From assembly GCF_018502485.1 (NCBI RefSeq), contig NZ_CP075546.1: a stretch of DNA of 64,000 bases; one strand, written 5' to 3'. Below, one piece after another: positions 27,585 through 36,258 of the stretch (the stretch's first letter is position 1; each line of letters starts with the position of its first letter). The DNA comes from Methanospirillum purgamenti. GTDB lineage: Archaea > Halobacteriota > Methanomicrobia > Methanomicrobiales > Methanospirillaceae. The notes under the pieces are model-generated. The model was not told the origin of the DNA and made no database searches. It worked only from the letters and a program-made list of their open reading frames with translations. Made by a program: the position numbers and the translations under genes.

Positions 27585-28181
27585 ATGCATGGTACGCAGG
27601 CCATTGTTCTGAAGATCGGAGGGAGTTTGATCAAACATGCTCCAGACATTATCAGGACAATTAAAGACAGCCAAAGAGATATTCTCATCATTCCGGGCGG
27701 GGGAGTGTTTGCTGATGAAATCCGGGAACAGGGCGTCATTGGTACAGCAGCGCATTTCATGGCAATTGCAGCAATGGACCAGTACGGGTGGCTTCTTTCA
27801 ACCTATGGCATTCCAGTTACGATAACGCCGGCAATTGGAACAGGACCCAGGATCCTCCTTCCATATGACCATATGTTGCAGGTTGATCCACTCCCGCATT
27901 CCTGGGATATCACGTCTGATACCATCAGTGCATATTTTGCACATCTCTTATCGGTCCCACTCATCCTCTTAAAATCTCTCGACTATATCCAGACACAGGA
28001 AAGGCAGGTAACAAACCTTTTTCCAGGAATGGTCACCCATGACCTTGACCCGGCATTCATCCCGTATGTTTTTGATAACCACATCAGTGGGCACATAATC
28101 CGAGGATCAGATAATGCGAGACTTGCTGATCTACTAAGGGGTAAGCAGGTACCTGGAACGATCTTTGGCGGTACCATTTAA
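27585..28181 (+). CDS. mfnE: Amino acid kinase family protein, probable [5-(aminomethyl)furan-3-yl]methyl phosphate kinase
   Basis: The protein is about 198 residues and opens with VLKIGGSLIKHAP; a second glycine loop is IIPGGGVFADEI. HSWDITSDTISAYFA and LLKSLDYIQ follow. These fit the archaeal amino acid kinase subgroup containing MfnE, which makes the pyrophosphate intermediate in methanofuran synthesis. The family is shared with other small kinases, so the substrate assignment is inferred from methanogen context. GAAGG sits before the start; GTG 27582 is an alternative. The zinc ribbon and aEF-1-beta genes follow closely on the same strand. Confidence 0.68.
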   Translation: MHGTQAIVLKIGGSLIKHAPDIIRTIKDSQRDILIIPGGGVFADEIREQGVIGTAAHFMAIAAMDQYGWLLSTYGIPVTITPAIGTGPRILLPYDHMLQVDPLPHSWDITSDTISAYFAHLLSVPLILLKSLDYIQTQERQVTNLFPGMVTHDLDPAFIPYVFDNHISGHIIRGSDNARLADLLRGKQVPGTIFGGTI

Positions 28182-28227
28182 GGTGTTGATGAATAAACCA
28201 GATAAGCAGCTTTTTGGAAGTTTGAAT

Positions 28228-28389
28228 ATGAGTGGAACAAACTGCACGTCATGTAATGGCCCGATGGCAGAAGAGGGCTCTGTAGAGTTCGGCTGCCCAG
28301 CATGCGGGGCCAGAATCCGCCGGTGTTACCGGTGCAGAGAACAGAGTGTTGAATACATCTGCCCGACCTGCGGCCTTCGGGGACCCTGA
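28228..28389 (+). CDS. Small zinc-ribbon protein (HVO_2753-like)
   Basis: The 53-residue protein has four CxxC-type knuckles: CTSC, CPAC, CYRC and CPTC, ending GLRGP. This matches the archaeal two-zinc micro-protein family represented by Haloferax HVO_2753. ATG 28228 is preferred because GGAAG lies 7 nt upstream and homologues start a few residues before the first Cys; an upstream ATG at 28189 would add 13 residues. It ends 4 bp before aEF-1-beta. The same pairing occurs in many archaea, which suggests a translation-related role. Confidence 0.82.
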   Translation: MSGTNCTSCNGPMAEEGSVEFGCPACGARIRRCYRCREQSVEYICPTCGLRGP

Positions 28390-28393
28390 GATC

Positions 28394-28651
28394 ATGGGAG
28401 ACGTAGCGCTTATTATCAAGGTGATGCCGGAATCTCCGGAGATCAACCGTGACGCCATCGTCGCATCCATCAAAGAGAAATTCCCCCGTGTTCAGGACAT
28501 CAGGGAAGAGCCTATTGGCTTTGGACTGGTTGCCCTTAAGATAGCCCTGGTTGTTCCGGATGCAGAAGGACAGACAGAGGTTATTGAAACCACGCTCAAT
28601 GCCATTGAAGGTGTTGAACGCGCAGAAATCGTTGAATCTACCCTTGTGTAA
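28394..28651 (+). CDS. Elongation factor 1-beta
   Basis: The 85-residue protein matches the archaeal aEF-1-beta size. MGDVALIIKVMPESPEI, EEPIGFGLVALKIALVVPD and the terminal VERAEIVESTLV are typical. It promotes GDP/GTP exchange on aEF-1-alpha during translation. ATG 28394 is chosen because it gives the conserved N-terminus; the longer open frame upstream is shadow. It follows the zinc ribbon gene by 4 bp. Confidence 0.93.
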   Translation: MGDVALIIKVMPESPEINRDAIVASIKEKFPRVQDIREEPIGFGLVALKIALVVPDAEGQTEVIETTLNAIEGVERAEIVESTLV

Positions 28652-28693
28652 ATCTTACACAGGGATTTTAAAACTCTGGATACCAGGGGATTT

Positions 28694-29647
28694 CTATTCC
28701 CCATTCTCAAGAATGGTAAAGATCTCCTGAGTTACACCACGGATCTTTTCTACTGAATTTTGAAAGTTACGAACTTCTGTTGGTTCGATTCTTATCGGTA
28801 CCGGGTACACACCACTCCGGTTCATTCGGGCAGGAACACCAATACAGACATCACCGATATTATGAACCTCTGCTTTGATGTATGCCGACACGGTAAGAAT
28901 ACGGTTTTCATTACCCAGAATTGTTCGTATAAGTGTTGCAATTGCTTCTCCAGGACCCCAGACCGTTGCACCTTTTGATGCGATGATCTTCTGACCTGCC
29001 GACCTGACCTGCTGCATAATATCCTCAATTGGAACATGTGCAAAGCTGGGCAGGTTTGAGATCTGTATTCCTCCAATGGTTGTTGCTGACCAGAGTGGCA
29101 CCATGCTGTCACCATGCTCACCGATGATACGGGTATGCACTTCACTGACATGCACTTGAAAGAATGATGCTATCGATGATTTCAGTCGCATTGAATCAAG
29201 GTGAGTTCCTAGTCCGAAAACCTCGTTTGGTTTTTTCCCGGAATATCTCAATGCAACATGGGTCATGATGTCGACCGGATTTGTAACCATCATGATAAAT
29301 GAATCTGGAGCAATTTTCCCGATCTTCTGAGCAAAATCTGCAACGATACGTGCGTTCTCAACGGCCAGATCAATTCTTGTCTGTTGTGGTTTTCTTGCAA
29401 CACCAGCAGTGAATACGATGATGTCAGATCCTTTCAGGTCCTCAAGATTACAACTCCAGCTGACATGGCTGTCTGTTCCGGTAGCAGCAAATGAATCAAT
29501 GAGATCACGAGCAACTCCATCTAGAACATCTTCCGAACCCGGCCTTCCGTACAGCTGAACCTCACGAACATAGGGAATACGCGAGATGGTGAGTGCAGCA
29601 TACTGGCCAACCCGTCCGGTTGCACCAACTATCGCAACTTTTGCCAT
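28694..29647 (-). CDS. mdh: Malate dehydrogenase (LDH/MDH family)
   Basis: The 317-residue protein has the N-terminal GATGRVGQYAA dinucleotide loop, VFTAGVARKPQQTR, VTNPVDIMTHVA and the catalytic-His motif IGEHGDSMVP. The GxTGxxG loop and PVD resemble methanogen malate dehydrogenases that accept NADP(H). It supplies malate/oxaloacetate interconversion in the incomplete TCA cycle. The start lies 14 bp after the predicted 3' end of the SRP RNA on the same strand, so it is probably downstream in the same transcript or has a very short leader. Confidence 0.9.
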   Translation of the reverse strand: MAKVAIVGATGRVGQYAALTISRIPYVREVQLYGRPGSEDVLDGVARDLIDSFAATGTDSHVSWSCNLEDLKGSDIIVFTAGVARKPQQTRIDLAVENARIVADFAQKIGKIAPDSFIMMVTNPVDIMTHVALRYSGKKPNEVFGLGTHLDSMRLKSSIASFFQVHVSEVHTRIIGEHGDSMVPLWSATTIGGIQISNLPSFAHVPIEDIMQQVRSAGQKIIASKGATVWGPGEAIATLIRTILGNENRILTVSAYIKAEVHNIGDVCIGVPARMNRSGVYPVPIRIEPTEVRNFQNSVEKIRGVTQEIFTILENGE

Positions 29648-29660
29648 AAGAATCAGAATA

Positions 29661-29972
29661 TTGGGGACACGTTATCGGTCGACCGGTCATTACCCCCCTT
29701 TCCAAGGGTTTCCTTCTCCACCCCGCAACCCTATGGGCGCCGAATGTTCACGGTAAGTCTGCTCCCTTCCGGGCCTGAACCGATCCCCGCGACAACAGGT
29801 CGTTCCCTCCTCCGAAGGTGTGATGCCTGGCCACCGACCTCACAGGACAGGGTTTCTACGTCAGAAACACGACAGATACAGGCAGTATGTTCCGACCTTC
29901 CTCAAACTTCGCCCCCTGCATTCCGACGATTTCAGGTCACAAGTGACGCCGATCCACCCGGGCTAGTCCCCA
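29661..29972 (-). ncRNA. ffs: Archaeal 7S SRP RNA
   Basis: The minus strand carries the nearly invariant SRP helix 8 segment TCAGGCCCGGAAGGGAGCAG (rc of about 29758-29777). The archaeal 5' domain (CTAGCCCGGGTGGATCGGCG) and a long base-paired rod are also present. The ends pair: TTGGGGAC at the 5' end with GTCCCCAA at the 3' end, defining a molecule of about 312 nt. It binds SRP19 and SRP54 and targets nascent membrane proteins. The ends are estimates from that helix 1 pairing. Confidence 0.88.
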
Positions 29973-29986
29973 ATATAATGCTGCAG

Positions 29987-31024
29987 CTACGGAATAAAAA
30001 CTTCCCCTCCGATCTTTTGAGCCCATTCGTTCAGAAACTGATCGTTTTTACGAAATGAGGCTTTATCAAAGGGATCGAATACAGTAAGTCGATTTCCGGA
30101 AGGAATCTCAGGACCAAGGAATTCGTATGATCCGTTATACAGTTTAATCTGAACTCCGTTTCCTGAGGCTGTACAGATGAGAGCCGGTTTTCCAGACCAC
30201 ACAGATGGTCGCCTACCGATATCCTCGCATATCCGTATTTCAGTAATACCCAGTTTTTTCTGATTTACCCGTATGGTCTGTATTGCACTCCAGACTGATG
30301 CATGCCAGACATCACACATGATAATCTGGGGAACCCCGAATATTGCGGCAGTCATACCCAGTGTTCCCGGGCCTGCACACGCATCTACAAAAACATCAGG
30401 ATGGCGATGGCGGACCTGTTCTTCAACACTGACAACTTTTGGATCAATCCCCTTGGGAAATTCAATATGCATATCAGCCTGTTTTTTAATTACAATGACA
30501 GGCCCTTTGCCACTGAGAAAAATATCTGCCCTGACATCACAGCCACACAAAAGATACCCTTCGCGAATAGAAGGTTCCCGTCCAAATGTTACATCCCCTG
30601 GTCCGGGGATTTCATGGGAATGATAGACAATTCCAAGTAACTCCGGAACATCCCGATATGCTACTTGTGCAGCGGATACCGGAATGAGATCTGATATCAG
30701 AAGGAGTGAGCGGGGAGGGAGCATGGGGGGTCTTCGAAGGAAAAGACCAGGACAGATGAGAGGAGTACCAAGTGAGGAAAGAGGCTCAGTTCCTTTTAAT
30801 GCCCCTTCCCGGAACAGAACCTGATACAAATCTGCCATGACGTCATCAATGAATCGTCTGTTACACCGGCAGGGACCATTCACCACCTCATCTGGAGATA
30901 CCGGGGAGTCTTTTGACCGGATTTGAGGATTACATGAAGGACAGGGAGCAAAAAGCTCTGATGGCCTTGATGTGATATCTCCAGGGCAGATGATATGATT
31001 CTCACCACAACAGACACATTTCAT
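29987..31024 (-). CDS. Zinc-finger protein with class I methyltransferase domain
   Basis: The protein is about 345 residues from ATG 31024; longer frames run into the tRNA gene. The N-terminus has Cys pairs (CVCCGENHIICPGD, CPSCNPQ, CRC) that suggest one or two zinc sites. The C-terminal half contains FVDACAGPGTLGMTAAIFG, a SAM-binding motif I. The central part (GREPSIREGYLLCG) is specific to methanogen homologues. The substrate is unknown; RNA or a cofactor precursor is plausible. It precedes the SRP RNA on the same strand, with the coding end 15 bp before the RNA 5' end. Confidence 0.7.
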   Translation of the reverse strand: MKCVCCGENHIICPGDITSRPSELFAPCPSCNPQIRSKDSPVSPDEVVNGPCRCNRRFIDDVMADLYQVLFREGALKGTEPLSSLGTPLICPGLFLRRPPMLPPRSLLLISDLIPVSAAQVAYRDVPELLGIVYHSHEIPGPGDVTFGREPSIREGYLLCGCDVRADIFLSGKGPVIVIKKQADMHIEFPKGIDPKVVSVEEQVRHRHPDVFVDACAGPGTLGMTAAIFGVPQIIMCDVWHASVWSAIQTIRVNQKKLGITEIRICEDIGRRPSVWSGKPALICTASGNGVQIKLYNGSYEFLGPEIPSGNRLTVFDPFDKASFRKNDQFLNEWAQKIGGEVFIP

Positions 31025-31065
31025 TGAAGTAAGATGATAATCAGTACAATAAAAAATACAGGTCA

Positions 31066-31138
31066 TGGGCCTGATGCGATTCGAACGCATGACCGCCCGG
31101 TTATGAGCCGGGCGCTCTCACCGCTAAGCTACAGGCCC
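31066..31138 (-). tRNA. tRNA with anticodon CAT, probable tRNA-Ile2
   Basis: Acceptor GGGCCTG/CAGGCCC has discriminator A. The anticodon stem is CCCGG/CCGGG around CTCATAA. The T-arm is ATGCG-TTCGAAT-CGCAT. Acceptor and T-arm are almost identical to tRNA-Ile(GAT) in this window, which argues for the AUA-reading tRNA-Ile2 (C34 changed to agmatidine by TiaS) rather than elongator tRNA-Met. Confidence 0.88.
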
Positions 31139-31149
31139 AAAAAATGAGA

Positions 31150-31222
31150 CGCCGCCAACAGGACTCGAACCTGTGACAAACTGGTTAACAGCCAGTCACT
31201 CTACCAACTGAGTTATGGCGGC
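31150..31222 (-). tRNA. tRNA-Asn (anticodon GTT)
   Basis: Acceptor GCCGCCA/TGGCGGC has discriminator G. The anticodon stem is ACTGG/CCAGT around CTGTTAA, anticodon GTT. The T-loop is TTCGAGT. The gene lies 11 bp upstream of the CAT tRNA on the same strand, so the pair is probably co-transcribed. Confidence 0.95.
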
Positions 31223-31288
31223 TCAGATGTGCTCTAATAAGTTGGAATTAATCATTGATAAAGATAACGATGATCTCATGGCCATCAT

Positions 31289-31573
31289 TCATACCTGTTT
31301 CATCCTGCTAACAATGCGTATAATTTCGTCAATATCGTCATTCAGGCGTAAAAACATCTCTTCTGCTTTTGGTGTCACCATGGCACCGGCACTTGAAGCG
31401 CGAATATATCCACTCCCCTCAAGCACCCGGAGCGAGTACCGTATCCGGTGCTGAGGCACATTCAATAGTTCTGATAGTTTGATTATGCCAATCGGCTGGT
31501 GACCTGCCACTGCTCTGATTACTTCAATATGGCGGGATGCGAGGCTGATGTCTTCCTGAATTTTTTTAAGCAT
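31289..31573 (-). CDS. Winged helix-turn-helix regulator
   Basis: The 94-residue protein starts at ATG 31573 with GGAGG 5 nt upstream. Residues 12-65 form a winged HTH (RHIEVIRAVAGHQPIGIIK, RIRYSLRVLEGSGYI), and the tail is a short helix that may dimerise. This is the common archaeal single-domain regulator type; the target is unknown. It is cotranscribed with the upstream two-helix membrane protein gene, 20 bp away. Confidence 0.75.
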   Translation of the reverse strand: MLKKIQEDISLASRHIEVIRAVAGHQPIGIIKLSELLNVPQHRIRYSLRVLEGSGYIRASSAGAMVTPKAEEMFLRLNDDIDEIIRIVSRMKQV

Positions 31574-31593
31574 CAAATCCTCCGCATATCCAC

Positions 31594-31821
31594 TCAGGCA
31601 TGCTCATTAAGCCATGCTTTTGTTTTATGATAGTTCCTGGTAAAAATCACTGTCAGTAGTATTCCAAGAATCAGACTGATTACTGCCCCCGGAGTTTTGT
31701 AGGGATCAGGGAATAAAAAGAATGCAATCGGAACTAGTGCAAAAAACAGGATCACCCCGTTCAGGATCACTGTAAGGTGCCAGAATCTCCACCGAAACTG
31801 CTCTTTGGAAGCATCATCCAT
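31594..31821 (-). CDS. Small two-helix membrane protein
   Basis: The 75-residue protein has a charged N-terminus and two hydrophobic helices (about 15-36 and 45-62). A PDPYKTPG turn lies between them, and the cytosolic tail KTKAWLNEHA follows. It resembles membrane proteins that accompany archaeal HTH regulators. It lies 20 bp upstream of the HTH gene, so the two may form a membrane sensor/regulator pair or simply share a promoter. Confidence 0.65.
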   Translation of the reverse strand: MDDASKEQFRWRFWHLTVILNGVILFFALVPIAFFLFPDPYKTPGAVISLILGILLTVIFTRNYHKTKAWLNEHA

Positions 31822-31880
31822 TATTCATACATCACGTTTCGCGTAAAAGTACTTGTGGTCTTACTCAAAACCTGTATGAG

Positions 31881-33011
31881 ATGGATAGCCTGGATGACCT
31901 GATCCAAGGTACTGGCGCAGCCGCGTATTGCTTGTATGCATCATCAGAGAATGCAGATATCCGGCACATGAGCCGATTTGTAACCCATGATCCGGTCACA
32001 ATAATCAAAAAAATCGACTGCTCCCCTGTGATGATCGTTCCTCAGATGGAAGCGGACCGGGCTGCCAGGGAATCACCGGCGCATATACTCACCCGGCAGC
32101 AGGCAGGATACCTGGAGATATTTGAACACGAAAAAGATCCTTGGAAGATCCAGGCAGCGATGATATCCCGTCTCTCAAACGGCCCTTACCTTGTCCCTCC
32201 GAACTATCCAATCGCTCTTGCGCGGGCCCTCGAACAATATAATAAAGTTATTGTTGATGCTGATTCCCGTCTTTCGGCACACCGCGCAAAAAAAACATCA
32301 GAAGAAATTTCCTGGATTACACGAGCACAACGGGCTGCAGAGGCTGCCATGGACGTTGCAGTCAGTCTGATTAAAAATGCGGAGATACGGTCCGGAGTGT
32401 TATGGCATGACGAGACCCCCCTTACCTCAGATCTTGTCAGATATGAGATGAACAAGATCATGCTTGCACACGATTGCACTGCTCAGGACACCATTGTCGC
32501 CTGTGGGCAAGAAACCGCAATGCCCCATTGCACCGGACATGGAGAACTCAGGGCACATGAGCCAATTGTCATTGATGTCTTCCCGTGTGATAATAAAACC
32601 GGATATCATGCAGATATGACGCGGACAGTAAGCCGGGGGGAACCATCAGGAAAAGTAATAGAACTCTATCTGACCGTAAAAGATGCCCTTTTGATGTCTG
32701 AAGCCATGGTTCAGGAAGGTAAGACCGGGGCTGAATGCTATATCGCGGTCAGGGACTTCTTTGCAGAACTCGGGTACCGCTCAGATACAGAAGGATTTGT
32801 TCACAGTCTCGGGCATGGAGTGGGCCTTGAAATCCATGAAAATCCCTCTCTTTCAGGTATTGGAGGAGAACTTGCTATAGGGAATGTCATCACCCTTGAG
32901 CCAGGCCTTTATTACCGGGAGATCGGAGGAGTCCGGATTGAGAACCTTGGTGTGGTTACAAAGACCGGATTTTCAAAAATTACGAATTATCCCTTGGAAA
33001 TGATCGTATGA
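31881..33011 (+). CDS. M24-family aminopeptidase (Xaa-Pro dipeptidase-like)
   Basis: The 376-residue protein has an N-terminal creatinase-like domain. The C-terminal pita-bread domain carries the five metal ligands in VFPCDNKTGYHADMTRTV, HSLGHGVGLEIHE, TLEPGLYY and VRIENL. It probably cleaves Xaa-Pro bonds in cytosolic peptides with two metal ions. It overlaps the methionine aminopeptidase gene by 4 nt (ATGA), giving two related peptidases in tandem. Confidence 0.87.
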   Translation: MDSLDDLIQGTGAAAYCLYASSENADIRHMSRFVTHDPVTIIKKIDCSPVMIVPQMEADRAARESPAHILTRQQAGYLEIFEHEKDPWKIQAAMISRLSNGPYLVPPNYPIALARALEQYNKVIVDADSRLSAHRAKKTSEEISWITRAQRAAEAAMDVAVSLIKNAEIRSGVLWHDETPLTSDLVRYEMNKIMLAHDCTAQDTIVACGQETAMPHCTGHGELRAHEPIVIDVFPCDNKTGYHADMTRTVSRGEPSGKVIELYLTVKDALLMSEAMVQEGKTGAECYIAVRDFFAELGYRSDTEGFVHSLGHGVGLEIHENPSLSGIGGELAIGNVITLEPGLYYREIGGVRIENLGVVTKTGFSKITNYPLEMIV

Positions 33012-33883
33012 AAGAAGAAATATTTGACCGGTACATACAGGCGGGTGCAGCAGCAAAAAAAATTCTGTCTCGCGGAGCTGACCTGATAAAACCTGATATT
33101 ACCCTCATAGAAGTTGCAACATTTGTAGAAGATATGATTCAGAACGAGGGATTTGGAGTAGCGTTTCCAGTTAACATTTCCCTGAATGAAGCAGCTGCCC
33201 ATGATACCCCCTCACCAGATGATACCAGAACTTTCGCGCCGGGTGATATGGTAAAACTGGATATTGGTGTCCATCTGGATGGATATATTGCAGATACAGC
33301 CTGCACAGTTGATCTCGGGAATCAGCCACTCCTCTGTGAAGCATCCATTGCAGCACGTGATGCAGCAATTGCCGCAGTAAAGCCAGGTGTTGCAATAGGA
33401 ACCCTGGGAGGAGTTGTAGCTCATGAAATCAAGAGCAGGGGATTTTTACCGGTTGCTAATCTGACCGGTCATGGGCTTGACCAGTACTGTCTGCATAAAG
33501 GTCCGAATGTCCCCAATATTCCTGGAGCCGGCGGCGCAATTCTCGAGGAAGGGATGGTGCTTGCCATCGAACCCTTTGCAACAACCGGGACCGGATTTGT
33601 CCATGATGGAAAACGTGAGGAAATATTTGGACAACTTGTGCGCCGCCCGGTTCGGCTTCCTGCAGCACGAAAGATACTCAAAGAGATTGAGGAACGGAAC
33701 GGGATGCCATTTGCCAGAAGACATATCCATGTGAAATCAGCCGACCTTGCTCTTTCCCGGCTCATTCACGATGGTATAATCAGAACATATCCTGTTCTTT
33801 CGGACGTTCCCGGCTCTTATGTCTCGCAGGCTGAACATACCATGATCGTGACCAGTGACGGATGTATAGTAACCACCGTATGA
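33008..33883 (+). CDS. map: Methionine aminopeptidase, type II
   Basis: The 291-residue protein removes the initiator Met from nascent chains. It contains HDTPSPDD, VKLDIGVHLDGYIADTAC (Asp ligands), LTGHGLDQYCLH, EPFATTGTG and the closing SQAEHTMIV. The archaeal type II insert lies between the last two motifs. It overlaps the upstream M24 gene by 4 nt and lies 44 bp before the AAA ATPase gene. Confidence 0.94.
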   Translation: MKEEIFDRYIQAGAAAKKILSRGADLIKPDITLIEVATFVEDMIQNEGFGVAFPVNISLNEAAAHDTPSPDDTRTFAPGDMVKLDIGVHLDGYIADTACTVDLGNQPLLCEASIAARDAAIAAVKPGVAIGTLGGVVAHEIKSRGFLPVANLTGHGLDQYCLHKGPNVPNIPGAGGAILEEGMVLAIEPFATTGTGFVHDGKREEIFGQLVRRPVRLPAARKILKEIEERNGMPFARRHIHVKSADLALSRLIHDGIIRTYPVLSDVPGSYVSQAEHTMIVTSDGCIVTTV

Positions 33884-33927
33884 GAGCGATTCTTCTGTGA
33901 TGAAAACGTAGTATAAGGATTATCGAA

Positions 33928-35205
33928 ATGACCCGTGATGAGGAGATCCTGGACCTGATAGAACTGCTCCTGACTGCTGAGATATACAACCAGAATTCCC
34001 ACCTGAATGTCAATGACCTGACACCGGTTGCCCGTGAGGTTTTTGGCATACATGGACTGGAAGGTGAGCGTGCCCCGGTTGTTGTCGCTGAAAGTGCACT
34101 ACAACGTGTGCTTGGCATCCCGGATGCACATCTTCGCCTGGACAAACACCCGCTTACCTTGTATGAAGAGTTTGGTCATCGTCTCAGGATTACTGCTCTT
34201 CCTGCAGGTCTCACCTGGTTTTTGAAAAATGGTGGTAAATCAAGGATAGAGAAAAACCCGGCCCTCGCCTGGTATGCTCATCATCAGGATCCCTCAATTG
34301 GCATATCATACGACGAAGTCAAGGATTCAAATCCACGGTTTGAAGACAGCAGGGTTTATCTTGACCGGCGTATCTCCCGGATGTTGTCTGAGGATGATAA
34401 ACTCAGGTCTGGCCTTGACCTCATCATCATCAGTGCTCCGGAAGAAGTGGAACAGACGATTGATGATATCATCTGTTCTGCTGACCAGCTTAGCCGGATT
34501 GTCAAACTTAAAGTGGCTCTTGAACACCTTGAATTCCTAAAAAGCAGGCGGGTTTATGAAATTGGGAAACTTCTCTTTATCGGTCCTCCAGGAACAGGTA
34601 AGACTTCCCTGGCATTTGCACTCACACGGGTATTACACATGCCAATTCTTGAGGTCAGGCTCTCAATGGTCACATCCCAGTACTTAGGGGAGACCTCCAA
34701 GAACATTGACCGGATTTTTGATGTTGCACGTCTGCTATCTCCCTGTATTCTCTTCATCGACGAGTTTGATTTTCTAGCCAAGAGTCGTATCGGAGATGAC
34801 CACGGCGCAATGAAACGTGCGGTCAATGCACTTCTCAAAAATATCGATCGTATAAGCCTTATCAGGAACAAGGTGCTCCTCATCGGCGCAACCAACCACC
34901 CGCAGCTCTTAGATGAGGCAGCGTGGCGTCGGTTTGATGAGGTTATTCCCTTTGACCTGCCAGATCTCCCAACCCGTGAACTTATCCTCCGTCGCCTGCT
35001 TGCAGATTCAGAAACGGATGTTGACATATCTGAAGTGGCATCGAAAACTGAAGGATTTTCAGGGGCTGACCTCAAGATGCTGGTTCGTGAAGCAATCCTA
35101 TCTGCATTAACCGATGGCAGACAGGAACTCACAGTTGAAGACATTATCAAGGGTGAACTTCTCATAAAAACACGGGACGAGCATAAAGCCAGGAACTGGG
35201 TCTGA
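33928..35205 (+). CDS. AAA-family ATPase
   Basis: The 425-residue protein has a unique N-terminal region of about 200 residues. A classic AAA module follows: Walker A GPPGTGKTS near 219-227, Walker B ILFIDEFDFL, sensor 1 LLIGATNHP, and paired arginines in AAWRRFDEV. A small helical lid ends with GFSGADLKMLVREAI. It resembles archaeal FtsH/Vps4-like ATPases but has no protease or membrane segment. AAGGAT precedes the ATG. It overlaps the metallo-beta-lactamase gene by one base. The substrate to be remodelled is unknown. Confidence 0.82.
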   Translation: MTRDEEILDLIELLLTAEIYNQNSHLNVNDLTPVAREVFGIHGLEGERAPVVVAESALQRVLGIPDAHLRLDKHPLTLYEEFGHRLRITALPAGLTWFLKNGGKSRIEKNPALAWYAHHQDPSIGISYDEVKDSNPRFEDSRVYLDRRISRMLSEDDKLRSGLDLIIISAPEEVEQTIDDIICSADQLSRIVKLKVALEHLEFLKSRRVYEIGKLLFIGPPGTGKTSLAFALTRVLHMPILEVRLSMVTSQYLGETSKNIDRIFDVARLLSPCILFIDEFDFLAKSRIGDDHGAMKRAVNALLKNIDRISLIRNKVLLIGATNHPQLLDEAAWRRFDEVIPFDLPDLPTRELILRRLLADSETDVDISEVASKTEGFSGADLKMLVREAILSALTDGRQELTVEDIIKGELLIKTRDEHKARNWV

Positions 35206-35927
35206 TGGAAGTTACACTTCTTGGGACCGGTGATGCAGTTGGAACACCCCATGTTGGTTGTTCATGTAAAAACTGCACACATGCACGAACCAACAGAATA
35301 GAGCGTCTGCGAACATCCATTCTCATCAAAAACAATGACCAACACCTGATCATTGATACTACCCCCGATCTCAGACGTCAGCTATTGGATGCCGGATCCC
35401 CGAAAATTGATGCCGTTATCTGGACTCATGGGCACTATGATCATTTCATGGGATTTGGAGACTTTTACCGGGTGCAAAGGATTCCTCCAGTATATGGCGC
35501 ACCAGAAGTCCTGAATTCATGCACTCCCGTCTTTGGTTTTCTCCTCAAAGAAATACGACCTGTTGAGATCTACACTCCATTTCATACCTGCGGGCTTGAG
35601 ATAATTCTCGTGAAGGTAACACATCCTGATATGTTCACAACGGGCGTTGTCATATCTGATGGCAAAACCAGGATCGCATATACCTCTGATACAAACGAAC
35701 ATATTCCACCCGAAACCAGAAAACATCTTGAAGATGCAGATCTGCTTTTCATCGATGGTCTCTTCCCAAATTCGTTTAAAAAGGTAGAAAAGCATCTCAA
35801 TTACGAGGAAGCATTGGATCTTGCGAAAACTCTGAATGCCAGAGATTTCCGTGTTGTTCATATGAGCCATATCATTCCATTTGATGCTCCTATGCAGGGC
35901 CATGATGGCGAAGTATTCAGATATTAA
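35205..35927 (+). CDS. Metallo-beta-lactamase-fold hydrolase (PhnP-like)
   Basis: The 240-residue protein has the metal motif THGHYDHFMG and an N-terminal GTGDAVGTPHVGCSCKNC. A later YTSDTNEH and a final VVHMSHIIPFD complete the site. The CSCKNC zinc-binding insert and overall pattern are PhnP-type (cyclic phosphodiesterase). The physiological substrate in methanogens is not known. It is coupled to the upstream ATPase gene by a one-base overlap. Confidence 0.85.
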   Translation: MEVTLLGTGDAVGTPHVGCSCKNCTHARTNRIERLRTSILIKNNDQHLIIDTTPDLRRQLLDAGSPKIDAVIWTHGHYDHFMGFGDFYRVQRIPPVYGAPEVLNSCTPVFGFLLKEIRPVEIYTPFHTCGLEIILVKVTHPDMFTTGVVISDGKTRIAYTSDTNEHIPPETRKHLEDADLLFIDGLFPNSFKKVEKHLNYEEALDLAKTLNARDFRVVHMSHIIPFDAPMQGHDGEVFRY

Positions 35928-35977
35928 TCCATTTATGCGCTCTACCTTTATCTGATCTGAACTCCAACAAAGTACAA

Positions 35978-36256
35978 ATGAATATTACGGTTCTCGAACT
36001 CGGTGAGGATAAGGTCAGGATTTCACTTGCCGGCCAGGGACATACGTTCATGAATGCATTAAAAACCGAGATTCTCGCCGATCCAACGGTGGATGTCGCA
36101 AATTACGTCATAGAATTTCAGTTTTCCGACCCGGTCCTGACGGTCACTACTCATAACAAGACTGATCCGGTTAAACCAATCCTGGATGCATGTAAGCGCC
36201 TTTCAGGCCAGTGCGAGGAACTCTTATCCTCGCTTGAACAATCTGCAAAAAAATAG
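35978..36256 (+). CDS. rpoL: DNA-directed RNA polymerase subunit L
   Basis: The 92-residue protein matches archaeal RpoL, the alpha-like subunit that dimerises with RpoD in polymerase assembly. Signature GHTFMNALKTEILADPTVDVANY is at residues 22-44 and the C-terminal helix ends SLEQSAKK. The stop is 2 bp from the stop of the convergent aIF2-beta gene. Confidence 0.94.
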   Translation: MNITVLELGEDKVRISLAGQGHTFMNALKTEILADPTVDVANYVIEFQFSDPVLTVTTHNKTDPVKPILDACKRLSGQCEELLSSLEQSAKK

Positions 36257-36258
36257 AT

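Noticed and set aside
29744..30058. Plus-strand open frame of 104 codons
   Set aside because: It lies mostly within the SRP RNA gene on the opposite strand and its translation is not protein-like.
31215..31454. Plus-strand frame opposite the HTH gene
   Set aside because: The HTH frame has a GGAGG site and a recognised fold; this one is antisense.
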